Source: Serripes groenlandicus
Lineage: Eukaryota; Mollusca; Bivalvia; Cardiida; Cardiidae
Direction of reading: 5' to 3'
Length of the DNA: 64,000 bases
NCBI GenBank assembly: GCA_031761405.1
Contig: JASEVX010000096.1
Span: forward strand, 620,001 to 684,000
Part shown: positions 1 through 11,469 of the stretch, in pieces
Layout of the letters: every line of letters starts with the position of its first letter
How positions within the stretch are numbered: the stretch's first letter is position 1
Made by a program: the position numbers and the translations under genes
The notes under the pieces: model-generated
Database searches by the model: none
What the model saw: only the letters and a program-made list of their open reading frames with translations
What the model was told of the DNA's origin: nothing

Positions 1-475
1 CGTTGTCAATGTTAAAAGCGAAGTATTCACGATGTGACGGGTTATCACAGTTGTCAATGTTAAAACCAATGTATACAATCATTGACGGGTTATCACCGTT
101 GTCAATGTTAAAACCGATGTATTCAATCATTGACGGGTTATCACCCTTGTCAATGTTAAAAGCGATGTATTCACGATTTGACGTGTTATCACCGTTGTCA
201 ATATTAAAAGCGATGAATTCACGAATTGACGGTTATCACCGTTGTCAATGTTTAAACCGATGTATTCAATCATTGACGGGTTATCACTCTTGTCAATGTT
301 AAAAGCGATGTATTCACGATTTGACGTGTTATCATAGTTGTCAATGTTAAAAGCGATGTATTTACGATTTGACGGGTTATCACCGCTGTCAATGTTAAAA
401 CCGATGTATTCACGTTTTGACTGGTTATCACAGTTGTCATTGTTAAAACCGATGTATTTATGATTTGTCAATGTT
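1..475. repeat. 48-bp minisatellite, cut by the window start
   Basis: About ten head-to-tail copies of a 48-bp unit beginning GTTGTCAATGTTAAAA and ending GGGTTATCACC, starting at positions 2, 50, 98 and so on. Because 48 is a multiple of three, the array reads open as a 16-residue repeat on both strands. A one-base loss near 230 breaks the plus frame, so I do not call it coding. The array probably continues upstream of the window. Confidence 0.93.
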
Positions 476-680
476 AATTCTTCCTCACATGCAACACATG
501 TGTAGTGGATGAATTAAAACAAAAAGAAAATAACTTATATTGTTATGTTAATCATCGAGTTGAAAACGAAGTGGCAGAAGGAGAAATTGATCAATATAAA
601 TTAATGTATCCGTTTCCACATTGTTTTCCTCAAAAACTTTGTGTTGCAATTACGTCAAAATGAGTCTGCATGTGTGGGGA
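476..680. other. Spacer without recognisable feature
   Basis: AT-rich unique-looking sequence between two arrays. No gene, RNA or repeat was recognised. Confidence 0.5.
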
Positions 681-1080
681 ATGGTTTAAACAAGATGACG
701 ATTTAGTAAATCGAGTTTATCTAAATGGTTTGATTAAGATGACGATTTAGTAACTCGAGTTTATCTAAATGGTTTAAACAAGATGACGATTTAGTAATTC
801 GAGTTTATCTAAATGGTTTAAACGAGATGACGATTTAGTAACTCGAGTTTATCTAAATGGTTTAAACAAGATGACGATTTAGTAACTCGAGTTTATCTAA
901 ATGGTTTAAACGAGATGACGATTTAGTAACTCGAGTTTATCTAAATGGTTTAAACGAGATGACGATTTAGTAACTCGAGTTTATCTAAATGGTTTAAACG
1001 AGATGACGATTCAGTAACTCGAGTTTATCTAAATGGTTTAAACGAGATGACGATTTAGTAACTCGAGTTAATCTAAATAA
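681..1080. repeat. 44-bp minisatellite
   Basis: About nine copies of a 44-bp unit containing GATGACGATTTAGTAACTCG, with unit starts at 694, 738, 782 and 826. Copies are nearly identical, differing mainly at an A/G (AACAAGATG or AACGAGATG). Stop codons occur, so it is non-coding. Confidence 0.93.
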
Positions 1081-1379
1081 ACCATTTATATGATGAGACA
1101 TTCGACTAATTATCTCCCTTGATTATAGTTAGGTTATGCACGAAATAACATATACATCAATATCAAACTTAACGCACAAAAACATATATTTACTTTCGCC
1201 TACAACCTCTTTACCTATTTCCTAATTAAAAATTAAAATTTTGTATTTAACTATATTGAATAATTGCCATTGTTACATTTATGTTATAACTTTCCGTATA
1301 TGAAGATGACAATTGATTTCAAGTTAAATGTGAATACAGATTCTGTTCCGTTCTGTTCTGTTTTGGACTGACACTATGC
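1081..1379. other. AT-rich spacer
   Basis: No ORF, RNA or repeat was recognised. Confidence 0.5.
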
Positions 1380-1480
1380 CAATTCGTTAACTGTCGACCC
1401 GCAATAGCTAAGTCAGTAGGGGGCTATTGATCAAAGAGGTCCGAGTTCCATCTTCGGTTCGGTGATTCATTCAATCCGAT
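1380..1480 (+). mobile_element. tRNA-derived SINE head, degenerate
   Basis: The stretch AATAGCTAAGTCAGTAGGG resembles a tRNA A box (D arm), and a B-box-like GAGTTCCATCTTCGG follows about 40 bases later. Real tRNA stems cannot be formed cleanly, so this is read as a SINE head, not a tRNA gene. Confidence 0.45.
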
Positions 1481-1540
1481 ATTTGACAACACAGGCTTTG
1501 TGAAGCACAGGTAACAAACCCCTACCTTGTATAAGGTTAG

Positions 1541-1615
1541 TCCGCCGTGGTTGTGTGGTTAGCGTGGGGGATTTGTAATCGGACGTTCCGATTCGATCCC
1601 CTATCCCGGCGGTTA
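1541..1615 (+). mobile_element. tRNA-like SINE head
   Basis: Starts CCGCCGTGG and ends CCCGGCGG, a complementary acceptor-like pair. It has a D-arm-like GTGTGGTTAGCG and a T-arm-like GATTCGATCCC in between. The anticodon and T stems are imperfect, so a functional tRNA is unlikely. A fragment of the TGAGCCGTTC-type MITE follows within 40 bp, so the two may be fused. Confidence 0.5.
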
Positions 1616-1653
1616 TGGTTGAGTGCCAATGGCAAAGGCATATTTCCTAGCTG

Positions 1654-1715
1654 GCTGATCTGAGTCGATACATTACGCATATACCATAATGTTGGTTTTC
1701 TCGTGAAACGACTCA
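1654..1715. mobile_element. Partial MITE with the TGAGCCGTTC-type terminus
   Basis: The end ATGTTGGTTTTCTCGTG followed by AAACGACTCA matches the right terminus of the two complete elements at 16935-17188 and 61245-61475. The internal GGCTGATCTGAGTCGATAC also matches. The left part is missing. Confidence 0.7.
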
Positions 1716-2004
1716 TATAAAAATGTAAACGATCAAATAGGGCCTTAAACACATAACATACCATTGATAGGGGACCTTGTCGAAAACGAAACAGAAGGCA
1801 TACTCTCGTCAAAGAAGGAACAGGTTTGAAGATAAAGCTGAAGTATGTACACATTGATAGATTAGCATTAATATTTATGTTTACGTCTGAGTGTCGTTAT
1901 GTACAAACTACGTTTCGGTTAATAAGAACGTCGCGGATAAGTCTAAAACATGGACAGTGAACGAAATGTCTCGGAAGGTTTCAGCTTTCTCATTCACCCT
2001 TTCC

Positions 2005-2200
2005 CACACACAACAAATATGCAGCAGACGATTTTGAAAAAATCTATTCGAAACATCCATCAATTAAAGGTTAATTACTGGATATAATTGAAAACATTGT
2101 GACAAATAGAGAAATTGCTCATTATGAGCTATTTCTTTTTTTGCCACAATGTTTTCAAAAGTCGTCTGCTACAGAAGCGTTAGGTTTAAATATTCCACTG
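2005..2200. mobile_element. Fold-back (palindromic) MITE, near-complete copy
   Basis: Outer arms GCAGCAGACGATTTTGAAAA (2021) and its approximate complement ending GTCGTCTGCTAC (2180s) enclose a second inverted pair, AAAACATTGTGACAAA and TTGCCACAATGTTTTC. The centre is AAATTGCTCATTATGAGC. Nearly the whole element is one imperfect hairpin. It is the best reference copy for about a dozen relatives in this window. Confidence 0.8.
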
Positions 2201-3084
2201 AAAATTTAGACTATGCGTACACTTAGTTGTTATTTTAGAAAAGTAATGATTGTTTCGTGTAATATTGATTTGTAGTATATGGATTGCCTAGTTGTAGATG
2301 ATGTTGTTGTCAAGCATTTATTCATGTGTTGAGTCAAATTTATTTTGAATGAATTGCATTTTAAGGCAGAACATACCTAATTGACTCGGTGATTTACGTA
2401 TTATGTCGTAAAAGATCGGTACAGTACATGGAATGAGCGGACCTGTCTAACGGAAAGTACATGAATTATAGCGATCCGTTACGTCTTCTTACGCAAATAG
2501 CCGATTCTTAAATGATTAATACCGACCTCGTTCGGAAGCCGCTGAGCCCATTAGGGGCGTTGTACATTTAGTATTCATAAATCGACATCATTGTTGCGCA
2601 AAAAGACGCCCAAATAGCCCGGCACGACTCAATATAATACAGTGTACGATGCTCGCGCTATTCGATTTAGTGGGGACGTCCGAAAACTAGATTAATTGTG
2701 TAAATGCAACAAGAACACCGCGGAACGAACCAACGCTAGTGCTTTTTTTCATAGTCGAAAAAGGGGCATTTCTGAATAATTAAAAAGGCCCGAATTATCT
2801 GACTTTGTATAGACATGTGTATTTTTCCTAGAAACATGTGTACCAACTTTCATTTGAAATGTTGAACGGGTTTTGAGATATGAGGTAAGTTTAACGCCAA
2901 TGGTATCAATATAACCTGACTATTTTCTTTGGAAAACAGACGAGCTAATAAGAGATCAGTTATTGCGAGTTTCAGACCAGTAATTTCCAGATCCGCCCTA
3001 CCATCGACACAGGGATAATGATTTAATAGACCGAGTGCCCGCCTCGTAGGTAATGTGCCAAGCTTTAACCAATTCCCACATACA
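2201..3084. other. Unannotated spacer
   Basis: About 0.9 kb with no gene, RNA or repeat that I can support. The open frame at 2850-3188 on the minus strand runs through a fold-back element and is not convincing. Confidence 0.5.
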
Positions 3085-3190
3085 TACGCTTTTTGACGCC
3101 TCTGCAACAGACGACCTTTTGTAAACATTGTGACAAAAGGGAGATTGCTCGAAACGAACAAGTTCTTCTTTTGCCACAATATTTTCATTT
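3085..3190. mobile_element. Fold-back MITE, truncated
   Basis: Contains CAACAGACGACCTTTTGTAA, then AACATTGTGACAAAAGGGAG and the complementary TTCTTCTTTTGCCACAATAT. The right outer arm is absent. Confidence 0.75.
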
Positions 3191-3233
3191 TTCCAGTAAT
3201 TTGTTCTACATTTAAAGAGATCTACCGTGATTT

Positions 3234-3674
3234 CACATATATGAGTGGTTCGACCCAGGAGTTAAATAATATGCTCATTTGGTCTTAACGCACTGCACCA
3301 GCGACAATGAAGAGCATGAATATCTTACGAATGATTCCCGTAAGTCATTGCACCAACTCGAACAACGATATGGAAATCGAGTTATTTCTATAAACAACAG
3401 AGCCTCCGAAACCAAAAGAAATCAAATCCAGAACCTCGTAAAACGCATTAAGGCAGTAATATGGGAAAACCGTGAACGTTCCTACATTCATGAAAAGTAT
3501 GCGGTTGTTTATCGTATTGCACTGATCAGGGACCCACGTGATATTTTACCTAACTCATTAACCATGATGGAAAAGGTAGAAACTGATTTGTTTCGCTTAC
3601 AAATGTTTCTAAATTTATCGAAGATAATGATGGAATGCAACGAGAAAAGAATCCACGTGGTAACCTTCAAATAA
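3234..3674 (+). pseudogene. AIG1/GIMAP-type GTPase, 3' fragment (probable pseudogene)
   Basis: The frame reads a hydrophobic beta strand into LVLTHCTSDNEEHEY, which fits the G4 (THxD-like) region of the AIG1/GIMAP GTPase family. About 25 residues later VISINNRAS fits the G5 region, followed by a helical QIQNLVKRIKAVI stretch and a charged C-terminal tail. GIMAP proteins are GTPases linked to immune-cell survival in vertebrates and are expanded in many molluscs. Just upstream in the same frame, FDPGVK is followed by TAA before YAH, so the frame is broken. G1 (P-loop) to G3 are not present within the preceding kilobase. A one-base shift after about 3620 would continue to a stop near 3756. There is no ATG where one would be expected. 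Seen: the G4 and G5 motifs and the stop. Inferred: family and pseudogene status. An exon of a spliced gene running in from elsewhere is the alternative. Confidence 0.6.
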
Positions 3675-3756
3675 TCGATGCTTTTACAAATGAAACTGGA
3701 CTATGGTTTACACAGCAGACAGGGCAAATGAATATTCTCGCAGATGCATGTCGCTA

Positions 3757-4499
3757 AAGTCACGGGCCAATTATTGCGAATATAGTTTTTATGATACGTC
3801 TGATTCCCCTTGTAAAATGTGTTTGTAGGATTTGTTTGTATAAATTCATTGCTTACAAGTGTTTGTTTGTGTTATGTAACATGTTTTTCTATGTGTATAT
3901 GTTTGCCATATGTAAATAATATATAAATGGTCAAAGACAAAATGCTTTGCCAATTTATTGAATCTTTAAACCTGTTTCTCATTTCAACGTATAATTCCAT
4001 AAAATACAGTCTTGTTCTTGTTCAAATTCGGACGGCTACATATTCCATCGATACGAGTTTCGTAATATTTTGATATCTGAGAGGCAAACAATGCTGATTT
4101 CAGGTGAGACAGCCCTTGACGAGCTGACACACCTGAATCTGTTTTGTTTGCAAAATGCGTCAATATTGCCATGGCGCTGAAAGAGTATGGACGAATTTCA
4201 TGTTTTCTTGATTGAATTTGTGCTGAAGCCCTAGCTAGGATTTTACAACTGTGTATTTTGATCATAACTTGTAGATTCAGAGGATCATAATTTCTTTTTC
4301 ATTTAGTCTGCATTCTCATTTACTTAAAAAATAAGTGTTGAGCACTAAAACACCCGTTGATCAGAAACTGTTAGTAATTATTTAAAAAGACAGGCTGTCA
4401 CAAACATATTGACCTTGTTTCTGCCTATGTAAATATTGACACTTTCCCTACCATATTGATTGATTTGTGGTTTAAAGCCGTTTTCAACAATTGCATCTC
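3757..4499. other. Unannotated spacer
   Basis: AT-rich sequence. The minus-strand open frame at 3984-4265 (93 codons) has no recognisable domain and I do not call it a gene. Confidence 0.5.
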
Positions 4500-4640
4500 T
4501 TTCAATTAAAGTATAATTATTGAATACAGTTGAAAACATTGTGACAACATGAGATATTTCTCATAATGAGCAATTGCTCCTTTTCTGAAAATGTTCTTTT
4601 AAAAGATGTCTGCTGTAGAGGCGTCAACAACCGTCTATAC
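4500..4640. mobile_element. Fold-back MITE, degenerate
   Basis: GTTGAAAACATTGTGACAAC, then CTCATAATGAGCAATTGCTC and AAAAGATGTCTGCTGTAGAG: the inner palindrome and right outer arm are recognisable, with several changes. Confidence 0.7.
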
Positions 4641-4744
4641 GTTAGCAATTTAACACTATTGTTTTGAGGGTCGATCATTGGGGCCCGGTACGCTACTATT
4701 TAACATGTATATTCTATTATATGTAGACAATGGATGTAACTTCC

Positions 4745-5020
4745 TCGTCAACCGAATTTGACACATCTTTGCATATTGTTACGATACATCATTTTAAACG
4801 ACGAGCGAGGGTCAAGATCCTCTTCTCACTTAGAGGGGCAATTTGACCCATGTTTGCATTTTGGTACGATACAACATTATAAACGACAAGCGAGGGTCAA
4901 GATCCTCTTCTCACTTAGAGGGGAAATTTGACCCATGTTTGCATTTTGGTACGATACAACATTATAAACGACAAGCGAGGGTCAAGATTCTTTTCTTACT
5001 TAGAGATGCAATTTGACGCA
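4745..5020. repeat. 85-bp tandem repeat, about 3 copies
   Basis: GCGAGGGTCAAGATCCTCTT begins at 4805, 4890 and 4975, an exact 85-bp spacing. The last copy is diverged at its end and runs into fold-back element sequence. Confidence 0.9.
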
Positions 5021-5024
5021 TCAT

Positions 5025-5440
5025 AATTATTATATTTTCCTTTTGACATAGTGTTTTCAACTTCATAAAATAATTATACTTACATGTGTAGTGATTTCCT
5101 TGTTTTCTTACAGACCATTTCAAACCCGTCTCCCGCAGATTTAGTGTATGTGGGAAAGGGTTAACCCAATATTGATTTGTATCTAAATGTATATTAATAC
5201 AGTTATATAAGCCTATCGTAACACTGTTACACTCTAAAATCCCTTTTTCCAAATACAAACAATCTGCAGCAGACGGCTTTGAACAAATCTAGGCAAACAT
5301 ATTAAAACAACCTCTATAAAAGAACGTTAGATTATTGGAGGGGGTTAAAAACGTTATGAAACAATAAGATTTCATCTTTTGTAACAATGTTTTCAAAAGT
5401 TATCTTCTGCTAAGGCGTCAAGAAACGTCTGTATGTATGA
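5025..5440. mobile_element. One or two fold-back MITE copies, adjacent
   Basis: A left part carries CGCAGATTTAGTGTATGTGG followed by GAAAGGGTTAACCC (5135-5165), matching the outermost arm of other copies. A second starts CTGCAGCAGACGGCTTTGAA (5262) and ends ACAATGTTTTCAAAAGTTAT (5386-5405). The centre is replaced by unrelated sequence, so the hairpin is partly lost. Confidence 0.65.
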
Positions 5441-5504
5441 AATACACAAGATATGCTGTTTTAATTGTTTCCCTCAAATGGACGCTTTTATATTCTTCTG
5501 CCGC

Positions 5505-5585
5505 ATAATACTTTTTAGAAAACATTGAAGCAAAAGGTGGAACTGATGAATATGAAAAATCACCCTTTGCCATAATATGATGAAC
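5505..5585. mobile_element. Fold-back MITE fragment
   Basis: TAGAAAACATTGAAGCAAAA at 5515 and the complementary CCCTTTGCCATAATATG about 40 bp later form only the inner hairpin. Confidence 0.55.
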
Positions 5586-5764
5586 ATTTCTTATTAGTTA
5601 TTTCTTCATTAATATATATTTTTCATATTTTTGTGTTGTTTGTTCTCCCTTTGTTTTGTTACAATCGGCGGCAACCAGTGGTTCGTGATCCGAATTGGAT
5701 TGGTCATTGAACATACACAGCCGTTTATCATCTAAAATACACGTGTATTGTTTGATTTGTGTAT

Positions 5765-6530
5765 TCTGGTACCAACAGTACCAACAGTACCAACAATACT
5801 AACAGTACCAACGGTATCAACAGTACCAACAGTACTAACAGTACCAACGGTACCAACAGTACTAACAGTTCCAACGGTACCATCAGTACTAACAAGACCA
5901 ACGGTTCCAACAGTACCGACACTACTAACGGTACTAACGGTACCAACAGTACTAACGGTACTAACACTACTAACATTACTAACGGTACCAACAATACCAA
6001 CAGTACTAACGGTACCAACAGTATCAACAATACCAACATTATTAACGGTACCATCAGTATCAACAGTACCAGTAGTACTAACGGTACCAACAGTACCAAC
6101 ATTACACATAGTACTAACGGTATCAACAGTACCAACAGCACTAACGGTATCAACAGTATCACAAGTACTAACGGTATCAACAGTACTAACAGTACTAACG
6201 GTATCAACAGTACTAACATTACTAACGGTGCCAACAGTACCAACATTACTAACAGTACTAACGGTATCAGCAGTACCAACATTACTAACATCATCAACAG
6301 TACCAACAATACCTACGGTACCAACAGTACTAACGGTACCAACAGTACCAACAATACCAACGGTACCAACATTACCAACACTACCAACGGTACCAACATT
6401 ACCAACAGTACTAACAGTACTAACGGTACCAACAGTATCAACAATACTAACGGTACCAACATTACCAACGGTACCAACATTACCAACAGTACCAATAGTA
6501 CCAACAGTACCAACACTACTAACAGTACGG
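5765..6530. repeat. 9-bp minisatellite (TACCAACAG-type)
   Basis: About 85 copies of a 9-bp unit TAC/TAT-CAAC/TAAC-AGT/GGT. As the unit is three codons, several frames stay open on both strands. One plus frame spells Asn-Ser/Gly/Asn/Ile-Thr over and over, another Pro-Thr-Val, and the minus strand Leu-Val-rich. I see no start context, splice sites or flanking domain, so this is annotated as repeat DNA and not as a gene. Confidence 0.95.
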
Positions 6531-6583
6531 TCACTTTTATTTGGTCAAAAACAAGTGGTCTCCTTATGTCAAGCAATACACAC

Positions 6584-7715
6584 TGTTTCACTGTCGAAGT
6601 TTCTACAGAGACTAAACGGATGAATGTTTCACTGTCAAAATTTCTACAGAGACTATAAGGATGAATGTTTCACTGTCATAGTTTCTAAAGAGACTATAAG
6701 GATGAATGTTTCACTGTCAACATTTCTACAGAGACAATAAGATGAATGTTTCACTGTCGAAATTTCTACAGAGCCTATAAGGATAAATGTTTCACTGTCG
6801 AAATTTCTACAGAGACTATAAGGACAAATGTTTCATTGTCAAAATTTCTACAGAGACTATAAGATGAATGTTTCACTGTCGAAATTGCTACAGAGACTAT
6901 AAGGATAAATTGTTTCACTGTCGAAATTTCTACAGATACTATAAGGATGGATATTTCACTGTCGAAGTTTCTACATAGATTATAAGGATGAATGTTTCAC
7001 TGTCGAAATATCTACAGAGACTATAAGGATGAATGTTTCACTTTCGAAGTTTCTACAGAAACTATAAGGATGAATGTTTCACTGTCGAAGTTTCTACAGA
7101 AACTATAAGGATGAATGTTTCAATGTCAACATTTCTACAGAAACTATAAGGATGAATGTTTCACTGTCAAAATTTCTACAGAGACTATAAGATGAATGTT
7201 TCTCTGTCGAAGTTTCTACAGAGACTATAAGGATGAATGTTTCAATGTCAAAATTTCTACAGAGACTATAAGTATGAATGTTTCACTGTTGAAATTTCTA
7301 CAGAGACAATAAGATTAATGTTTTACTGTCGAAATTTCTACAGAGACTATAAGGATAAATGTTTCACTGTCAAAGTTTCTACAGAGACTATAAGGATGAA
7401 TGTTTCACTGTCAAAATTTCTACAGAGACAATAAGATGAATGTTTCACTGTCGAAATTTCTACAGAGCCTATAAGGATAAATGTTTCACTGTCGAAATTT
7501 ATACAGAGACTATAAGGATGAATGTTACACTGTCGAAATATCGAAATATCTACAGAGACTATAAGGATGAATGTTTCACTGTTGAAATTTCTACAGAGAC
7601 AATAAGGATGAATGTTTCACTGTCAAAATGTCTACATAGACTATAAGATGAATGTTTCACTGTCGAAATTTCTACAGAGACTATAAGGATGAATGTTTCA
7701 CTACCGAAATCTCTA
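6584..7715. repeat. 41-bp minisatellite
   Basis: About 27 copies of a 41-bp unit containing AATGTTTCACTGTCGAAATT and TCTACAGAGACTATAAGG, with unit starts 41 bp apart (6619, 6660). Copies of 39-40 bp occur where one G is lost, and one copy has a short internal duplication near 7530. Because 41 is not a multiple of three, the short open frames here are chance. Confidence 0.95.
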
Positions 7716-8104
7716 CAGGAATGTTGGTAAAATTTAATGTCTGATTTGCAAACATACATATTTCAGCTGTCTCAACTGAATCTGCATTGTTTTCAAAAGT
7801 CTTTGGCAGCAAAACAGTTAACATGAGAACGAAACAAAGATTATTATGAGACCTTACGATACTCGTAGGCTGCCTTACTATATCATACGCAGAATAATAG
7901 ATAGCTTACCAATATCGTAATGGCTAGAATGAATTTCTCGTGTTAATATCAGCCTAACCATGACAGCTGAATAAAGAATTTATTTGAATATCTTACTATT
8001 ATATCAGCGTGTTACTCTGGTAACAAACAACAGGGAGGATCCTGATCAGACAGCATGGCGGTGCCGACTGATCTGCATCTTCGCTGGTCGATTTTAAAAT
8101 GACG
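7716..8104. other. Spacer without recognisable feature
   Basis: No gene or repeat was recognised. Confidence 0.5.
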
Positions 8105-8440
8105 CTATTAACCGTACATAAAACAAGAACATAGTAGTTTTAGATTGTATGTGATTTGTTGTCATAATTTAATCATTATAAGCACCGGACACCTTATCAA
8201 TAAGCGTATATAAAACAAAAACATAGTATTTTTAGATTGTATGTGATGTGTTGTCCTAATTAAATCATTATAAGCACCGGACACGTTATCAATAAGCGTA
8301 TATAAAACAAAACCATAGTATTTTTAGATTGTATGTGATGTGTTGTCCTAATTAAATCATTATAAGCACCATACACGTTATCAATAAGCGTATATAAAAC
8401 AAAGACATAGTATTTTAGATTGTATGTGATTTGTTACAAA
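8105..8440. repeat. 92-bp tandem repeat, about 3.6 copies
   Basis: GCGTATATAAAACAAAA starts at 8204, 8296 and 8388, an exact 92-bp spacing. Each unit also carries TTAGATTGTATGTGAT and TTATAAGCACC. The first copy is the most diverged. Confidence 0.92.
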
Positions 8441-8654
8441 TAATTATTATGATTACCATATTACAATGATAGCGCTAGCTTTCGAAGGCAAATATATCAT
8501 ATATTTGTGTGCACATACAGACTCATTTTGACGCTTCTTCGGCAGTTTAAGTTTGACATCATTGTGTCAAAACTAGTATATTAACATGTCTCCACGATGA
8601 TTTCAAATATTTTCAATTGTTATATGTTCAAAAACTTTCTATAATTTTTCGAAA

Positions 8655-8795
8655 GAGGTTATGTCAACTGCAGATTTCTGGTATGCGGGAAAGCATTTTA
8701 TTACAATATTATGTCAATAGGAGACATTGCTAGATAACATAATAATTTCACCTCTTGCCACAATGTTTTCAACTCTTCTCAATTGTTATATTTTC
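8655..8795. mobile_element. Fold-back MITE, degenerate
   Basis: CTGCAGATTTCTGGTATGCG and GGGAAAGC are the outer arm. CCTCTTGCCACAATGTTTTC (8751-8770) is the right inner arm, facing a weak ATTATGTCAATAGG left arm. Confidence 0.6.
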
Positions 8796-10529
8796 ATTTA
8801 GGGAGATTTTTTCAAATTGTTTTTAAGATGTTTTTGATTTCATCTACTGCGGTTTGTTGTACATGGAAATGTTTTAAAGGTAATCGACCCACAAACACAA
8901 TCATAACAGCTAGCCGGTTAAACAGTAAAATGAACTTTACCACCCTTCGTCGGATCGTTGAGGTATTTCACAGATGTCATGCGTAACCATGGTTATATAG
9001 GAGTTGGTATTGCTTTGCTGACGTCATTCCCCCTCCCCTCTTCTGACTGAATTTGGCAACGACCAATGGCTTGTGTAGTTTGTACTCGGTTTCGTTGTGA
9101 GACAAAAACAAATTGATATTGTGATATCTTAAATCACAGGGAAAGGACAATGCAATATTTGTTTTATATCCAACAACAGGTAGTAGTATCGTAAGAGCTA
9201 TACACATCTATTATTTCTACATTACACTATTACATAGAATATTTAAGTGGAAAAAACATCCTTATCTTTTTTCCCCATTTCACTATAACATCAACAGACG
9301 CATTTTTCAGCTCGTATGCTACTATTAGCTGTGTATTCAACGTTTGATCCATATGGTTAACTAGTTTGTTTCATTTTACTGTTTGAGGAACCAAAACAAT
9401 GCGACTGTTTCTTCACACTTCTTTTTATAGACAACTCTGCAATACCGTGCAACAAACTTCCAGAAGTTATTTCCCTTGACCATTTATATACACATAGCAC
9501 AACATAAAACATGGTGTTATAATGCTTTCGCCCTGTCATTTGATTTTTTTTTAAATGACAAAATGAGTGTTGAACTGTTCACGTTACCGCGCATTAACAA
9601 TCAAGTACAGTACAACCTGTTCAGAACAACATAATACGGATCAAACGAATTAATTCATCAAAAACAATATAAATGACCTGTGAATGTTGTCCCACAACAG
9701 CATTATGAATAGCATGACGTACTATCACCATATATTGTAGAGTATTTTAAATAGTTAAATACTGAATTTTAACACGTCGTGTTATAAATACTCGCGCTTG
9801 ACAGTCTGCATGTATTTAAACGGGAAAATGTGATGGTATTTAATAAATAAAGATATTTACCAGAAATACACCTTCTTCCAGTCGTTCGAATGTATGGAAT
9901 AGAAGGTCAGTGTGCCGTAAAAGTGAGACATGCCTTCCTCACTTCAAGGTAATCATCATTTACTTGACCCAATCAAACTAAGATATACAGTTGTTAAAGG
10001 TGCTGAATTCCAGATTATAGATAGAATAGTCAAAGTTTTAAAACAAATCAAAAGTTGTCTTGAAATATTAGAAACATAAATCTGAGATAGGATAAGAGTA
10101 ATCATTTCCAGTACAATAAACATCTACATAATAATCGTTTATGCTTCTTTTTGTACTGGGTAGTCATACCTGGTTAGCCTAATGTTGTACATTTTCATTG
10201 TATTTCAGTTGACCATTTTTCAACATTAACTTCCAAAATAGTTTTGATTTATTTATTACTTAATTTGTTGTCCCATATATGAAATATTTGAAGAATTTAA
10301 ACATTTCAAAATGTTGATCTCCGTCTGGAGTTCAGGACCTTAAATTAAAGATTGTAATTCACCAGTCCTGCGATCAATAGATACTGAAACGGTAAAACGT
10401 TTCCCGAACACCAAGGTGAAGTTAAGTTTTCCTCGCTAAATTTGGAATGAAAGATTTGACGATGTTGTCCTTGATTCATACGCTCAACACATTCCAAAAC
10501 TAGATTGATCGATTAACTAGGGTGCGGTT
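8796..10529. other. Unannotated spacer, 1.7 kb
   Basis: Mostly AT-rich sequence. Open frames up to 76 codons (8783-8986 plus, 8977-9207 minus, 9357-9539 minus) show no domain and no codon pattern worth calling. No tandem repeat was seen. Confidence 0.5.
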
Positions 10530-10790
10530 TTCAATAGGTTTTCAGTTATATCACAGGGGCCAGTTTATCTAGCAAGTTGTTACCTGGCTTTTCACACCAA
10601 TATGCAATACAACAGTTCTACTAGCGACTGATGCTTTTCCAAAAAGGCTGAATGTAGAGTGTCGAATGAACTTTTGTCAAACGTCGTAAAGAATATCTGA
10701 GCTGGACTTTGACTCAAAACCGATGGATTGACTTCACTCTTTCAACTGAGCTACATATGTACCAGGGTTCGGCGTCCAAAAGTAGAACAT
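10530..10790 (-). mobile_element. tRNA-derived SINE, minus orientation
   Basis: Read on the minus strand, the element starts with a tRNA-like head containing TAGCTCAGTTGAAAGAG (A box) and a degenerate B-box region. It ends at 10530-10560 with the shared SINE 3' tail (plus-strand TTTTCAGTTATATCACAG). The tail relates it to the SINEs at 17.4, 18.3, 33.8, 39.3 and 52.1 kb. Confidence 0.65.
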
Positions 10791-10841
10791 TCAGATCGAG
10801 AGGCGGTTGCCCTCTATTTCACTATTTCTTTGTTTCTATGT

Positions 10842-10945
10842 CTCTCTATATCTCTCTGTGTATGTGTGTCTGTCTGTGTGTATGTATGTGTGTCTGTCTG
10901 TTGTCTCTCTCTCTTTATCTCTCTCCCTTTTTTCTCTCTCTCTCT

Positions 10946-11035
<90 letters not shown>

Positions 11036-11273
11036 TTCTCTCTCTCTCTCTCCCTCCCTCTTTCTCCCTCTCTCTCTCTCCTCCTTTTTTCTCTCTCTCT
11101 TTCTCTCTTTCTCTCTCTCTCTCTCCCTCCCTCTTTCTCCCTCTCTCTCTCTCCTCCTTTTTTCTCTCTCTCTTACCTCTCTCCTTCTCTCTCTCTATAT
11201 ATATATATATATCTTTCTCCCTCTCTCCCTCTCTCCCTCTCTCTCTCTCTCTCCTCTCGCTCCCTCTTTCTCC

Positions 11274-11325
<52 letters not shown>

Positions 11326-11348
11326 ACTCTCTCTCTCTCTCTCTCTTC

Positions 11349-11406
<58 letters not shown>

Positions 11407-11465
11407 GTCTCTCTCTCTCTATATATCTCTTTCTCTCTCTCTCTTTCTCCCTCTCTCTCTATATA
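10842..11465. repeat. CT-rich simple repeat with TG and TA blocks
   Basis: Starts with a TGTG/TGTC block (10855-10900), followed by almost pure CT dinucleotides with occasional TCCC and TTTC interruptions, and a short TA run (11196-11210). A roughly 80-bp block (TTTTTTCTCTCTCTCTTTCT and following) is repeated near 11085 and 11160. Very long open frames in all frames are low-complexity artefacts. Confidence 0.97.
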
Positions 11466-11469
11466 CGAA

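Noticed and set aside
1541..1615. Possible tRNA gene with a TGT anticodon
   Set aside because: The T and anticodon stems do not pair well, the other tRNA-like heads here are clearly SINE parts, and a MITE fragment follows.
3984..4265. 93-codon minus-strand frame
   Set aside because: No domain or start support; length is expected by chance in this amount of DNA.
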